Shown: positions 38,243 to 47,910 of the stretch, one piece after another
Layout: the number at the start of each line of letters is the position of its first letter
Position numbering within the stretch: the first letter of the stretch is position 1
Assembly (NCBI RefSeq): GCF_028688795.1
Contig: NZ_JAQTXM010000007.1
Coordinates: 1-64,000, forward strand
From: Rhodoferax sp.
GTDB taxonomy: Bacteria > Pseudomonadota > Gammaproteobacteria > Burkholderiales > Burkholderiaceae_C
DNA length: 64,000 nucleotides
Reading direction: 5' to 3'
The notes under the pieces: model-generated
Seen by the model: the letters and a program-made list of their open reading frames with translations, nothing else
Databases searched by the model: none
What the model was told of the DNA's origin: nothing
Translations under genes and position numbers: made by a program

Positions 38243-38293
38243 AACGAGGCAAGATTATAGCGGTTTGCCAACCGCGTTTCTGCCAGACCGGAT

Positions 38294-39073
38294 TCACTTG
38301 TTGCTGAACACGGCTTTGCGCTTGTTGACGAACGCATTCATGCCTTCTTTTTGGTCGTCGGTGGCGAACAAAGCGTGAAACAGGCGGCGCTCAAAGTGAA
38401 TGCCATCATTGAGACTGCCTTCAAAGGCCTGGTTGACCGACTCTTTGGCGGCCATGGTGGCAATTTGTGAGTAGTCACTGATTTGCAGCGCTGCGCCCAG
38501 CGCCTCGGTCATCAACTGGTCCAGTGGCACCACGCGGCTGACCAGGCCAGCACGTTCGGCTTCAACCGCGTCCATCATGCGGCCGGTAAGCGCCAGGTCC
38601 ATGGCCTTGGCTTTGCCCACGGCACGCGGCAGACGCTGTGTGCCACCGGCGCCAGGGATGATGCCCAGCTTGATTTCGGGTTGACCAAAACGTGCGTTGT
38701 CGGCGGCAATGATGAAGTCGCACATCATGGCCAGCTCGCAGCCGCCACCCAGCGCAAAGCCGCTCACTGCGGCAATCACGGGTTTGCGGATGGCACGAAT
38801 TTGCTCCCAGTTGCGCGTGATGTAGTCGCCTTTATAAACATCAGCAAAGCTGTAGCTGGCCATGGCACCAATGTCGGCGCCAGCGGCAAAGGCTTTTTCG
38901 CTGCCAGTGATGATCATGCAGCCAATGCCTGGGTCGGCATCAAAAGCCTGCAGGGCTGTGCCAAGCTCGGTCATCAGCTGGTCGTTCAGCGCGTTGAGCT
39001 GTTTCGGACGGTTCAGCGTGATGATGCCGACTTTGTCCGCCTCGGTGCGGACGGTGATGAGTTCATAGGTCAT
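38294..39073 (-). CDS. Enoyl-CoA hydratase
   Basis: The product is a 259-residue crotonase-fold enzyme that hydrates trans-2-enoyl-CoA during fatty-acid or aromatic degradation. The oxyanion and CoA loops are [12 protein letters not shown] and [19 protein letters not shown]. The catalytic glutamates lie in GGGCELAM and in the following [18 protein letters not shown]. It is close in pattern to FadB-type short-chain hydratases (EchA/PaaF). It stands alone between tRNA-Met and a repeat copy, so the pathway cannot be named. Confidence 0.92.
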   Translation of the reverse strand: MTYELITVRTEADKVGIITLNRPKQLNALNDQLMTELGTALQAFDADPGIGCMIITGSEKAFAAGADIGAMASYSFADVYKGDYITRNWEQIRAIRKPVIAAVSGFALGGGCELAMMCDFIIAADNARFGQPEIKLGIIPGAGGTQRLPRAVGKAKAMDLALTGRMMDAVEAERAGLVSRVVPLDQLMTEALGAALQISDYSQIATMAAKESVNQAFEGSLNDGIHFERRLFHALFATDDQKEGMNAFVNKRKAVFSNK

Positions 39074-39101
39074 GTGTGCTCCTGATCAGTGTGAAAGAAT
39101 A

Positions 39102-39163
39102 TTAATAAGAAAAATAGGCTTCTAGCCAATGCGTAGTAAGCGTAAGTAGCTATTATTTTTGAT
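39102..39163 (+). repeat. Dispersed intergenic repeat
   Basis: TTAATAAGAAAAATAGGCTT, then CTAGCC, then GTAAGCGTAAGTAGCTATTA. It fills the gap between the enoyl-CoA hydratase and M61 peptidase genes. Confidence 0.82.
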
Positions 39164-39179
39164 TAATTCTGGCGTTTTT

Positions 39180-40967
39180 TCAGGCATTTAGCCAGGCGTT
39201 GGCCAAGGCCTCGTCACGCACCGAAAGCTTGACTTGCGTGAGCGGTTTGGGCAAGGACACCGCCAGCGTCAGCAGGCGCTGGTCGCGGGCCACAATGGCC
39301 TTGAATGTGCGGGCCTCGCCAAGGATCAGCGCCAGATCGTCCAGCTTGCTGAGTCGCCAGCCTTGACAGGATTTGGCTTGCCCAAGCTCAACGCCCAGCC
39401 ACTCGTCGCCCGCGGCAAAACCGGCTTGCTCAGCGGCGCCGCCACGCAACACCGCCTTGACATGAATGCCCTGCGACTCATTTGCCCGCAAGCCCAACTG
39501 ATCAGGTTGTGATGCACGCTCTGTTCCATAGCTAACACCGTGTTGCTCCAGCCACTTTTGAAGCGGTAAGTCATCCGTGCCATGCACCCACTGTTGCAAC
39601 TCTGCGGCATAAGACTGGCCCGACAGGCTTTCCAGCACGGCCAACAGGTCAGCCTCCGTCATCGGGCCAGCTTGGCAGCGCAGCCACAGGGCGCGCATGA
39701 CGGCATCCAGGCTGGTCTTGCCAGCTTGGCGCAGCGTCAAGTCCAGACACAACGCCACCAGCGAACCCTTGGTGTAGTAGCTCACCGTGGCGTTCACCGT
39801 GTTTTCGTCTTGCCGGTAGTACTTGACCCAGGCATCCCGGCTGGCTTGGGCCAGGCTTTGCACGGCGCGGCCCGGTGTTTTCAGCACGGCGTTGATGGTT
39901 TTTCCAAGCAGTTTCAGGTAGTGCGCGTTGTCAATCAGCCCGGCACGGCGCAGCAACAGGTCGTCAAAGTAGCTGGTGAATCCTTCAAAAAACCACAGCA
40001 ACTCGGTGTAGTTTTCCTGCGCATAGTCATAGCGCGCAAACTCGGCTGGGCGCAGGCGCTTGACGTTCCAGGTGTGAAAGTACTCGTGGCTGATCAGCCC
40101 CAGCAGCGTGGTGTAGCCGTCTGACGGCTGCCCGGTGCTGGCTTGCCCCAAGCGCGGCAGGTCGGCGCGCTGGCAGATCAGTGCGGTGCTGTGGCGGTGC
40201 TCCAGCCCGCCATAACCTTCATGCACGGCGTTCAGCATGAACAGGTAATGCGTGTGTGGCGCATGGCGCGGCTTTTTGCCATGCCAGAAGCTGATTTCGG
40301 CTTCACAAATGGCTTGGGTGTCTGCCAGTAGCCGCTGGCCATCAAAGCTGGGCGGCGCCCCCGAGACGATGAAACGGTGCGGCACGCCTGCAACCACAAA
40401 CTCGGCCTGCCAGAACATGCCCAACTCGACCGGGCTGTCCACCAGCTCGTCGTAATTGGCGGCCAGATAGTCGCCAAAGCCGCGTTTGGTGATTTTTTGG
40501 GGGCTCAGCGCCGTGGCGGCTTGCCAGTCTTTGGGCAAACCCGTGTCGCTCAAGCTGAGCAGGTGCGGTGTGTCCTCCTGGCCATGCACGCGCAGGCACA
40601 GGCTGGTGCCGTTGAAAAAACCGCGTTGTGTGTCTAGCCAGGCGGTGCGCACCGAGTGGTCAAAGGCGTACACCTCATAGGTTAGCGCCAGCGCTTTGCC
40701 GGGCTTGCAGGAAATTTGCCAGCTGCATTTGTCCAGCTGGGTCAGGGTAGCAGGGCTTTTGCCCTGACGGGCTTGTAGGCCCTGCAAGTGCTTGGAAAAC
40801 TCGCGCACCAGGTAGCTGCCTGGAATCCACACCGGCAAACTCACCACCTGGTCGGCGGCGGGTTGCGCAATGGTGAGCGTGACCTTGAACAGGTGCGCGT
40901 GCAGACAGTGCGCGCTCACCTCGTAGCGGATAGTGGCGGGGTGTGAACGCATCAGCCCGTGCCTCAT
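39180..40967 (-). CDS. M61 family metallopeptidase with PDZ domain
   Basis: The product is a 595-residue glycyl-aminopeptidase-like enzyme. An N-terminal beta domain (about 1-170) is followed by the zinc site HEYFH (294-298) within ISHEYFHTWNVKRLRPAEF and the downstream Glu in WFFEGFTSYFDDLLLRRAG, then a C-terminal PDZ domain (about 480-570; GIHVKAVLRGGAAEQAGFAAGDEWL). Family members cleave N-terminal Gly or Ala. The ATG at 40967 overlaps the dsbC stop by four bases; an internal Met at residue 6 is a second possible start. No signal peptide is evident, so it is probably cytoplasmic. Confidence 0.9.
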   Translation of the reverse strand: MRHGLMRSHPATIRYEVSAHCLHAHLFKVTLTIAQPAADQVVSLPVWIPGSYLVREFSKHLQGLQARQGKSPATLTQLDKCSWQISCKPGKALALTYEVYAFDHSVRTAWLDTQRGFFNGTSLCLRVHGQEDTPHLLSLSDTGLPKDWQAATALSPQKITKRGFGDYLAANYDELVDSPVELGMFWQAEFVVAGVPHRFIVSGAPPSFDGQRLLADTQAICEAEISFWHGKKPRHAPHTHYLFMLNAVHEGYGGLEHRHSTALICQRADLPRLGQASTGQPSDGYTTLLGLISHEYFHTWNVKRLRPAEFARYDYAQENYTELLWFFEGFTSYFDDLLLRRAGLIDNAHYLKLLGKTINAVLKTPGRAVQSLAQASRDAWVKYYRQDENTVNATVSYYTKGSLVALCLDLTLRQAGKTSLDAVMRALWLRCQAGPMTEADLLAVLESLSGQSYAAELQQWVHGTDDLPLQKWLEQHGVSYGTERASQPDQLGLRANESQGIHVKAVLRGGAAEQAGFAAGDEWLGVELGQAKSCQGWRLSKLDDLALILGEARTFKAIVARDQRLLTLAVSLPKPLTQVKLSVRDEALANAWLNA

Positions 40968-41665
40968 TCCAGGCGTTTTTCAACCTGATCGGCGCCAACT
41001 GCACCCGGCACGCGCGAGCCATCGGCAAAGATCAGGGTGGGGGTGCCGGTAATTTTGAACTTGTGACCCAGTTCCACGTTGCGTGTGATGGCACTTGCGT
41101 CGCAACTGGCAGCCGCAGGCGGCACATCACGCACCATCCAGTCCGACCAGGATTTGGCTTTGTCTTTGGCGCACCAGATGTTTTTGGACTTTTCGGTGGA
41201 GTCGGCGCTCAGGATTGGGTACAAAAACATGTACACGGTAACGTTGTTGATCTTTTGCAGGTCTTTCTCAAAACGCTTGCAGTAGCCGCAGTTGGGGTCT
41301 TCAAAGACCGCCAGCTTGCGCTTGCCATTGCCACGGACGATGGTGAAGGCGTCCTTGAACGGCAGCGCTGCAAAATTGATGGCAGTGAGCTTGTCGACGC
41401 GCTCTTCGGTCAAATTGCGTTTTTGTTTGGTGTCAATCAGGCTACCCTGGATCAGGTAATTGGCTTGGGCGTCGGTGTAATAAATGTCGGCACCGTTCAC
41501 GCGAACTTCAAAAATGCCATCAATGGGTGTCTTGCTGACCTCGTCGATTTGCTGCAGTTGAGGAATCCGCTCAGCCAGGTTTTTACGGATCGTCGCTTCT
41601 TGTGACCAGGCGGTGCCAGCTGCCAGCAGGGCGGCTGTGATCAGGGTGATGTGCAATATTTTCAT
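40964..41665 (-). CDS. dsbC: Periplasmic disulfide isomerase DsbC
   Basis: The product is 233 residues. A signal peptide (KILHITLITAALLAAGTAWS) precedes an N-terminal dimerisation domain (about 20-85) and a thioredoxin fold with active site NCGYCKRF (Cys126, Cys129) and the cis-Pro motif ITGTPTLIFADG. DsbC corrects wrong disulfides in the periplasm. A second Cys pair (WCAKDKA and ASCDAS) matches the structural disulfide of the family. It is co-transcribed with the M61 gene. Confidence 0.94.
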   Translation of the reverse strand: MKILHITLITAALLAAGTAWSQEATIRKNLAERIPQLQQIDEVSKTPIDGIFEVRVNGADIYYTDAQANYLIQGSLIDTKQKRNLTEERVDKLTAINFAALPFKDAFTIVRGNGKRKLAVFEDPNCGYCKRFEKDLQKINNVTVYMFLYPILSADSTEKSKNIWCAKDKAKSWSDWMVRDVPPAAASCDASAITRNVELGHKFKITGTPTLIFADGSRVPGAVGADQVEKRLE

Positions 41666-41746
41666 GGGTGTTTGGTGTGCGTGTTGTGTTGGTGTCGTCC
41701 GGGTTCGGCCAAGTCTGACCCCCTGGAGGCAATTAAGTTCGGAAGT

Positions 41747-42856
41747 TCACAAGCCCATGGCCTGACGCGCCGCCCAATGCTTGGTCATGCCGCTGAGCTC
41801 AAAGCCCTGCATGCCCCAGTTGCGCAGTTTTTGCCAGCTGCCGCCTTCTTTTGCAAACAGCTGTTGCAACACCGTCATGGCCAGGTCGGTGGCGGTGACT
41901 TCAGCGCGGCGGGCGCGCTCGTAGCGGCGCAGCAATTTCACATCGTTCACGGGCCGCCAATACGCGCGGGTGTGCAAAATATCAGCCAGCTCGGCCACGT
42001 CGCTCAGACCCAGGTTTAGGCCTTGCCCGGCCAGCGGGTGCACGTTGTGTGCGGCGTCGCCGGCCAGTGCCCAGCTTTGGCCGTTGGCCACGCCGATCCA
42101 GCGGCTGGCCTGCGCCGATTGCAGCGCCCAGGCCTTGCGCTCACCTGTCAGGGTGAGCTTGCCCAGGCAGCCTTCGCTCAATGCTTCAACCTCTTCGCAA
42201 AAATCGGGCGCATCCATGGCCTGCAGTTCCGGGGTGCGCGGGTTGGGGGCCGACCAAACGATACCCACCGTTTGGCCAAGCGCACCGTCCAGCGGCAAAA
42301 AGGCCAGGATGTTGTCTTCCTTGAACCATTGGCGCGCCACCTGGGCATGCGGCTTTTCGCAAGCCAGACGTGCCGCAATGGCGTGTTGGGGGTAACGCGT
42401 GGCGGAAAAGTCCACGCCAAATTCTTCGCGGGTGGCACTGGCGCGACCCTCACACACCACGGTCAGGGTGGCTGCGCGGGGCGCCTCAATCAGTTCGATA
42501 TGGGGCTGAAAGCGCACCGCTTCGCGCAATTGCGCCTCCAGGACGGGCACGTCCACGATCCAGGTGAGTGCGGGTACGGCCAGGCTGGCAGCAGAAAAAT
42601 TCACTTCACCGCCGTCATCGCCCTTGACTTGCATCGCCGTGACCTCGGTGGCGTGCATCGCGTCTGGCCAACAGCGCACCGATTCCAGCAGGGCTTTGGA
42701 TTTGGCGTTGAGCGCGTAGGCCCGCACATCGGGTTCGCTGGCTTGGGGCTGGGGCGCGACCAGGCCAACGCGCAGCCGGTCGCGGGCCAGCAACAAGGCC
42801 AAGGTGTGTCCCACAATGCCGCCGCCGCGAATGCAAATGTCTAGGTGTTGAGTCAT
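41747..42856 (-). CDS. UbiH/UbiF/COQ6-family FAD monooxygenase
   Basis: The product is a 369-residue flavin hydroxylase. The FAD Rossmann motif is ICIRGGGIVGHTLALLLARD near the N-terminus; the second FAD motif WALAGDAAHNVHPLAGQGLN is near residue 265. These enzymes hydroxylate the ubiquinone ring. The Rossmann motif has RGGG in place of the commoner GAGP-type sequence but keeps the needed glycines. Which ring position is modified (UbiH, UbiI, UbiF or UbiM) cannot be decided here. It stands alone, 81 bases after dsbC begins in the opposite sense of transcription order. Confidence 0.85.
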   Translation of the reverse strand: MTQHLDICIRGGGIVGHTLALLLARDRLRVGLVAPQPQASEPDVRAYALNAKSKALLESVRCWPDAMHATEVTAMQVKGDDGGEVNFSAASLAVPALTWIVDVPVLEAQLREAVRFQPHIELIEAPRAATLTVVCEGRASATREEFGVDFSATRYPQHAIAARLACEKPHAQVARQWFKEDNILAFLPLDGALGQTVGIVWSAPNPRTPELQAMDAPDFCEEVEALSEGCLGKLTLTGERKAWALQSAQASRWIGVANGQSWALAGDAAHNVHPLAGQGLNLGLSDVAELADILHTRAYWRPVNDVKLLRRYERARRAEVTATDLAMTVLQQLFAKEGGSWQKLRNWGMQGFELSGMTKHWAARQAMGL

Positions 42857-43010
42857 GCCTTGAATTGTAGGAGGGGTGCCTCAGGCGCTGCGTTCAGGGG
42901 CAAAAAAGCCGCATGGCATACACTCAGCCCCCTGTTTTTAAGTGTTTCAAAGGGTCAATGCGGGCGTTTTGCACGCCGTTGCCCCACTTTAGTCTGTTTG
43001 AGGATTTGTT

Positions 43011-44096
43011 ATGAAATGTGGCATCGTGGGCTTGCCCAACGTCGGTAAATCGACCCTGTTCAACGCGCTGACCAAGGCTGGTATTGCGGCTGAAAATTAC
43101 CCCTTTTGCACCATTGAGCCCAATGTGGGCATTGTGGAGGTGCCAGATGCGCGGCTGGATGCGCTGTCTGTCATCGTCAACCCGCAAAAGGTGCAGCGCG
43201 CGATTGTCGAATTTGTCGACATTGCGGGCCTGGTGGCTGGCGCCAGCACCGGTGAAGGCCTGGGCAACAAGTTTTTGGCACACATTCGTGAAACCGACGC
43301 CATCATCAATGTGGTGCGCTGTTTTGAAGACACCAATGTGATCCACGTGGCCGGCAAGGTCGACCCGATTGATGACATTGAAGTGATCCAGACCGAGTTG
43401 TGCCTGGCTGACCTGCAAGCCGTTGAAAAAGCCATGCACCGTGTCACCAAGCTGGCGCGCTCGGGCGACAAGGAGTCGGTCAAGCTGGTGGCTATTCTGG
43501 AAAAATGCCAGGCCGCCCTGAATGAAGCCAAGCCGGTGCGCACCATTGAGTTCTCCAAGGACGAGTTGCCGCTGCTGAAACAGTTCTTTTTGATCACCGC
43601 CAAGCCCGCCATGTTTGTTGCCAATGTGGCTGAAGACGGTTTTGAGAACAACCCGTTTTTGGACCGCTTGACGGCCTACGCCACCGCCCAGAATGCGCCT
43701 GTGGTCGCTATCAGTGCCAAGCTGGAAGCCGAAATGGCCGAGATGAGTGACGAAGACCGCCAGATGTTTCTGGAAGAGCTCGGCCTGCATGAGCCGGGCC
43801 TGAACCGCCTGATTCGTGCCGCCTACGATTTGCTGGGGCTGCAAACTTATTTCACCGCCGGGGTCAAGGAGGTGCGTGCCTGGACCATCCACAAGGGCGA
43901 CACCGGGCCGCAGGCGGCGGGCGTGATCCACACTGATTTTGAGAAGGGCTATATCCGGGCCCAGACCATTGCCTATGAAGACTTCATTGCCTTCAAGGGC
44001 GAGCAGGGTGCCAAAGATGCCGGCAAGATGCGCGCCGAAGGCAAAGAATATGTCGTCAAGGATGGCGATGTGATGAACTTCTTGTTCAGTTCATAA
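43011..44096 (+). CDS. ychF: Ribosome-binding ATPase YchF/Ola1
   Basis: The product is 361 residues, an Obg-family P-loop protein that prefers ATP. It has the G1 loop GLPNVGKS (7-14), [20 protein letters not shown] as G3, a coiled-coil insertion, and the C-terminal TGS domain ([19 protein letters not shown]). It binds ribosomes and has been tied to oxidative-stress control. The gene stands alone; a repeat copy begins immediately after the stop codon. Confidence 0.96.
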   Translation: MKCGIVGLPNVGKSTLFNALTKAGIAAENYPFCTIEPNVGIVEVPDARLDALSVIVNPQKVQRAIVEFVDIAGLVAGASTGEGLGNKFLAHIRETDAIINVVRCFEDTNVIHVAGKVDPIDDIEVIQTELCLADLQAVEKAMHRVTKLARSGDKESVKLVAILEKCQAALNEAKPVRTIEFSKDELPLLKQFFLITAKPAMFVANVAEDGFENNPFLDRLTAYATAQNAPVVAISAKLEAEMAEMSDEDRQMFLEELGLHEPGLNRLIRAAYDLLGLQTYFTAGVKEVRAWTIHKGDTGPQAAGVIHTDFEKGYIRAQTIAYEDFIAFKGEQGAKDAGKMRAEGKEYVVKDGDVMNFLFSS

Positions 44097-44097
44097 T

Positions 44098-44157
44098 TTA
44101 TAAGAAATCTGGCTCTAGGTCTTATGGAATAGGCGCTAGTAGCTATTGATTAAGTAG
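44098..44157 (+). repeat. Dispersed repeat after ychF
   Basis: TTTATAAGAAATCTGGCTCT, then AGGTCTTATGGAATAGGCGC, then TAGTAGCTATTGATTAAGTA. It starts right behind the ychF stop. Confidence 0.85.
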
Positions 44158-44197
44158 CAATTGAAAACCGGCTACGTCGGTAGTTTGAACACGGCAA

Positions 44198-44267
44198 AAG
44201 CGGGGCAGCGGTTGGGGTCGACTGAACCTTCGGTTCTTGATGTTGCGCCCCAGCCACTGCCCCGCTT
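44198..44267. repeat. Large imperfect inverted repeat with inner hairpin
   Basis: AAGCGGGGCAGCGGTTGGGG (44198-44217) pairs with CCCCAGCCACTGCCCCGCTT (44248-44267): 11 bp, one mismatch, then 8 more pairs including one wobble. Inside is a second stem, GAACC (44224-44228) with GGTTC (44232-44236). There is no T-tract. It lies between the convergent ychF and yqaA genes and could be a factor-dependent terminator, a small structured RNA or a mobile-element trace. Confidence 0.7.
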
Positions 44268-44295
44268 CTGCCTTGCGCTGTTGGCTTGATGGGAG

Positions 44296-44766
44296 TCAGT
44301 TGCCAAATACACCCATCAACGCTGCCGTCATGGTCACGTAGCGGGCAAACTTGCCGACTGCCATGTAGGCCAGACAGGGCCAGAACGGCAGTTTCAGCCA
44401 ACCTGCCACGGCGCACAGCGGGTCGCCCACCACGGGCAACCAGGCCAGCAGGCAGGCCTTGGGTCCCAGGCGTTCCAGCCACTCCAGCGCCCGCAAGTGA
44501 TGCTTGGAATGCTGGTGGCGCTCAATCACCTTGTGTGATGCCAGTCCCATCCACCACGTGACCGCGCCGCCCAGTGTGTTGCCGAAAGTGGCCACGGCAA
44601 TGGCCGGCCAAAACAGGTGGGGGTTGAGTTCAATCAGGCCGAACACTGCTGGCTCTGAACCCAGTGGCAACAGGGTGGCAGACACAAACGACACCAAAAA
44701 CACCGTGCTGAGGCCAAATTTTGGCAAAGCCAGCAGAGTGAGGATGTGTTCAAACCAGAGTTCCAT
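44296..44766 (-). CDS. YqaA-family inner-membrane protein (DedA-related)
   Basis: The product is 156 residues with about four membrane segments. The signature LPLGSEPAVFGLIELNPHLF followed by ATFGNTLGGAVTWWMGL is that of YqaA, a short branch of the SNARE-associated / DedA superfamily; DedA proteins are lipid-carrier transporters. The basic loop KVIERHQHSKHHLRALEWLERLG and the GDPLCAVAGWLKLPFW helix are typical. No functional data can be read from context: it is convergent with ychF and divergent from dusB. Confidence 0.85.
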   Translation of the reverse strand: MELWFEHILTLLALPKFGLSTVFLVSFVSATLLPLGSEPAVFGLIELNPHLFWPAIAVATFGNTLGGAVTWWMGLASHKVIERHQHSKHHLRALEWLERLGPKACLLAWLPVVGDPLCAVAGWLKLPFWPCLAYMAVGKFARYVTMTAALMGVFGN

Positions 44767-44935
44767 GGGTGCGCGAGTATAGGTTTGCGGCCAAGCGCAG
44801 TCAGTTCTCGGCGGCGTTGATCCGCCGGTCGATGTGGCTTTTGATTGCTGAAAATTTCAGCAGCTAGAATCCCGCATCCCCCCGTTTTTTAGTTTTTTTT
44901 TGATCCGTTGTCACGCCCCACCTGAATCCGTTCGC

Positions 44936-45976
44936 ATGAACATTGGCCCCTATTCTTTGCCCAATCGGTACTTTGCCGCGCCCATGGCGGGCGTCACAGA
45001 CCGGCCGTTTCGCCAGCTCTGCAAGCGCTTGGGGGCGGGCTACGCGGTGAGCGAAATGGTGACCAGTCGACCTGATTTGTGGGATTCGCTCAAAACCTCT
45101 CGACGTGCCAACCACGAAGGCGAGCCCGGCCCCATTGCGGTGCAAATTGCCGGCACCGAGCCGCAGATGATGGCGGACGCGGCGCGTTACAACATCGACC
45201 GTGGTGCCCAGATCATCGACATCAACATGGGCTGCCCAGCCAAAAAGGTCTGTAACAAATGGGCCGGTTCGGCCCTGATGCAAGACGAGCTGCTGGCGCT
45301 GCAAATCGTGTCTGCCACGGTGCAGGCCTGTGCCTCGCACGGCGTGCCGGTCACCCTCAAGATGCGTACCGGCTGGTGCCATTCTGAAAAAAACGCGGTG
45401 CAGCTGGCCCGCTCGGCCGAAGACGCTGGCGTGCAGATGGTCACGGTGCATGGCCGTACCCGCGAACAGGGTTACAAGGGCTTTGCCGAGTACGACACCA
45501 TTGCCGCCGTCAAAGCCGCTTTGAGAATTCCGGTGGTGGCCAATGGCGACATTGACAGCCCCGAGAAAGCCCGTGCGGTGCTGGCAGCCACGGGCGCCGA
45601 CGCCGTTATGGTGGGCCGCGCGGCGCAGGGCCGGCCCTGGATTTTTCGCGAAATCGCGCATTTCATGGCCACGGGTGAGCATCTGGCCCAGCCTTTGGTG
45701 CTTGAGGTCAAGCAGTTGCTGCTGGCGCACCTGCAGGATCATTACAGCTTGTATGGCGAATTTGCCGGCGTGCGCACCGCGCGCAAACACATTGGCTGGT
45801 ATGTGCGCGACTTGTCCGGTGGCGAAGCTTTTCGGGCGCGCATGAACACCTTGTCGGATTGCCAATCGCAATGGGCGGCGGTGGCTGACTATTTTGATGA
45901 ACTCCATGCTTGCACGGACCGCCTGCCAGTGCTTGCCCCCCATAAAACCAACCCAAAGAGGGAGACTGTCGAATGA
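44936..45976 (+). CDS. dusB: tRNA-dihydrouridine synthase DusB
   Basis: The product is 346 residues from the ATG at 44936 (MNIGPYSLPNRYFAAPMAGV); a 12-residue longer frame upstream is not conserved-looking. This FMN enzyme reduces uridine in the tRNA D-loop. The FMN barrel shows MAGVTDRPFRQL, the catalytic Cys100 in NMGCPAKKVCNKWAGSAL, and VMVGRAAQGRPWIFREI. The last bases overlap the fis start (ATGA), reproducing the dusB-fis operon known from enterobacteria. Confidence 0.94.
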   Translation: MNIGPYSLPNRYFAAPMAGVTDRPFRQLCKRLGAGYAVSEMVTSRPDLWDSLKTSRRANHEGEPGPIAVQIAGTEPQMMADAARYNIDRGAQIIDINMGCPAKKVCNKWAGSALMQDELLALQIVSATVQACASHGVPVTLKMRTGWCHSEKNAVQLARSAEDAGVQMVTVHGRTREQGYKGFAEYDTIAAVKAALRIPVVANGDIDSPEKARAVLAATGADAVMVGRAAQGRPWIFREIAHFMATGEHLAQPLVLEVKQLLLAHLQDHYSLYGEFAGVRTARKHIGWYVRDLSGGEAFRARMNTLSDCQSQWAAVADYFDELHACTDRLPVLAPHKTNPKRETVE

Positions 45977-46209
45977 AACCCCTGCACATTGCAGACGCCG
46001 TGCGCGCCAACCTGGAGAGCTACATGCGTGACCTGGGCGGCAGCGAGCCCAACGGCATGTACAACATGCTGGTCGCCGTGGTGGAAAAACCGCTGCTTGA
46101 GGTGGTGATGCAGCACGCCGACCACAACCAGTCCAAAGCCGCGCAGTGGCTGGGGCTGAACCGCAACACTTTGCGAAAGAAATTGCTGGAACATAAGCTC
46201 ATTAATTAA
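45973..46209 (+). CDS. fis: Fis-family nucleoid-associated regulator
   Basis: The product is 78 residues, shorter than E. coli Fis (98) as is usual in betaproteobacteria. A dimerisation helix region is followed by the C-terminal helix-turn-helix HNQSKAAQWLGLNRNTLRKKL. Fis bends DNA and stimulates rRNA and recombination promoters. Translation is coupled to dusB. The last residues (LIN) and the TAA stop fall in a dispersed repeat copy, so the natural C-terminus may have been replaced. Confidence 0.93.
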   Translation: MKPLHIADAVRANLESYMRDLGGSEPNGMYNMLVAVVEKPLLEVVMQHADHNQSKAAQWLGLNRNTLRKKLLEHKLIN

Positions 46210-46260
46210 GAGCTGCTTGCGCAATATTCATAAGGGCTAGAGCCCTATTTGTTACATAAA
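46201..46260 (-). repeat. Dispersed repeat overlapping the fis 3' end
   Basis: On the plus strand ATTAATTAAGAGCTGCTTGC, then GCAATATTCATAAGGGCTAG, then AGCCCTATTTGTTACATAAA. It is in inverse orientation and supplies the fis stop codon. Confidence 0.88.
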
Positions 46261-46293
46261 AATCTAAATTCTCAACTTTAAGACCCACGCACC

Positions 46294-47877
46294 ATGAACG
46301 CTCTCATCTCCGTCTCAGACAAAACCGGCATTGTTGAATTTGCCAAAAGCCTGCACGCCCTGGGCATCAAACTCCTGAGCACAGGCGGCACCGCCAAACT
46401 GCTGGCCGACCAGGGCTTGCCCGTGACCGAAGTGGCCGAACTCACCGGTTTCCCCGAGATGCTGGACGGCCGCGTCAAAACCCTGCACCCCAAGGTGCAC
46501 GGTGGTTTGCTGGCGCGCCGTGACTTGCCCGAGCACATGGCTGCGATCAAACAGCACGGCATCGACACCATCGACCTGCTGGTGGTCAACCTGTACCCGT
46601 TTGAGTCCACCGTGGCCAAAGCCGGCTGCACGCTGGAAGACGCCATTGAGAACATCGACATTGGCGGCCCAGCGATGGTGCGCAGCGCGGCCAAAAACTG
46701 GAAAGACGTGGCGGTGCTGACCGATGCCTCGCAGTACGCGCAAGTGCTGGCCGAGTTGAAAGACGGTGGCTTGACGCTGAAAACCAAGTTCGCCCTGAGC
46801 GTGGCCGCGTTCAACCGCATCAGCCAATACGACGGTGCCATCAGCGACTATCTCTCAAGCATCCAGTTCGATGAAGCCGCCAGCGTGCCTGCGCGCTCGC
46901 TGTTCCCAGCCCAGGCCAACAGCCAGTTCACCAAGCTGCAAGACCTGCGTTACGGCGAAAACCCGCACCAAAGTGCCGCCTTCTACCGCGACCTGTACCC
47001 GGCACCCGGCTCACTGGTGACCGCCGTGCAACTGCAGGGCAAAGAACTCAGCTACAACAACATCGCCGATGCCGACGCGGCTTGGGAATGTGTGAAGAGC
47101 TTCGATACGCCAGCGTGTGTCATCGTCAAACACGCCAACCCCTGCGGCGTGGCGGTGGGTGTGGATGCGCTGGAAAGTTACAGCAAGGCCTTTGCCACCG
47201 ACCCCACCTCAGCCTTTGGCGGCATCATTGCGACGAACTGCACCGTCGATGAGCGCGCGGCGCTGCAAATGGCCAAGCAGTTCATTGAGGTGCTGATGGC
47301 CCCGGCTTTCACGCCCGAGGCGCTGGCAGTGTTCAAGAGCAAGGTGAACGTGCGCATTCTGCAAATTGCGCTGCCCGCTGGTGGCGCCACCGATTGGGAC
47401 AACGGCCGCAACGCCATGGATGTCAAACGCATTGGCTCGGGCTTGTTGATGCAAACGGCCGACAACCACATCCTGAAACTGGCAGACCTGAAAGTCGTGA
47501 CCAAGCTGCAACCCACGCCTGAGCAACTGCAAGACCTGATGTTCGCCTGGACCATTGCCAAGTTCGTCAAGAGCAACGCCATCGTGTTCTGCAAGGGCGG
47601 CATGACCATGGGTGTCGGCGCGGGTCAAATGAGCCGACTCGATTCGGCGCGTATTGCCAGCATCAAGGCCGAACACGCCGGGCTGTCACTCAAAGGCACG
47701 GCCGTGGCCAGTGACGCCTTCTTCCCGTTCCGCGACGGGCTTGACGTGGTGGTCGATGCTGGCGCCACCTGTGTCATCCAGCCAGGTGGCTCGATGCGCG
47801 ACCAGGAAGTGATTGACGCCGCCGATGAGCGTGGCGTGGCCATGGTCTACAGTGGTGTGCGCCATTTCAGGCATTGA
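46294..47877 (+). CDS. purH: Bifunctional AICAR transformylase / IMP cyclohydrolase
   Basis: The product is 527 residues and performs the last two steps of de novo IMP synthesis. The N-terminal MGS-like cyclohydrolase domain starts [20 protein letters not shown] and contains [13 protein letters not shown] and [16 protein letters not shown]. The C-terminal transformylase carries [22 protein letters not shown] and [18 protein letters not shown]. It follows fis across a repeat copy. No purine riboswitch or PurR site is evident in the 84-base gap. Confidence 0.97.
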   Translation: MNALISVSDKTGIVEFAKSLHALGIKLLSTGGTAKLLADQGLPVTEVAELTGFPEMLDGRVKTLHPKVHGGLLARRDLPEHMAAIKQHGIDTIDLLVVNLYPFESTVAKAGCTLEDAIENIDIGGPAMVRSAAKNWKDVAVLTDASQYAQVLAELKDGGLTLKTKFALSVAAFNRISQYDGAISDYLSSIQFDEAASVPARSLFPAQANSQFTKLQDLRYGENPHQSAAFYRDLYPAPGSLVTAVQLQGKELSYNNIADADAAWECVKSFDTPACVIVKHANPCGVAVGVDALESYSKAFATDPTSAFGGIIATNCTVDERAALQMAKQFIEVLMAPAFTPEALAVFKSKVNVRILQIALPAGGATDWDNGRNAMDVKRIGSGLLMQTADNHILKLADLKVVTKLQPTPEQLQDLMFAWTIAKFVKSNAIVFCKGGMTMGVGAGQMSRLDSARIASIKAEHAGLSLKGTAVASDAFFPFRDGLDVVVDAGATCVIQPGGSMRDQEVIDAADERGVAMVYSGVRHFRH

Positions 47878-47910
47878 TTGACGTGAACGAACATCAAACA
47901 GGAGAGAAAA

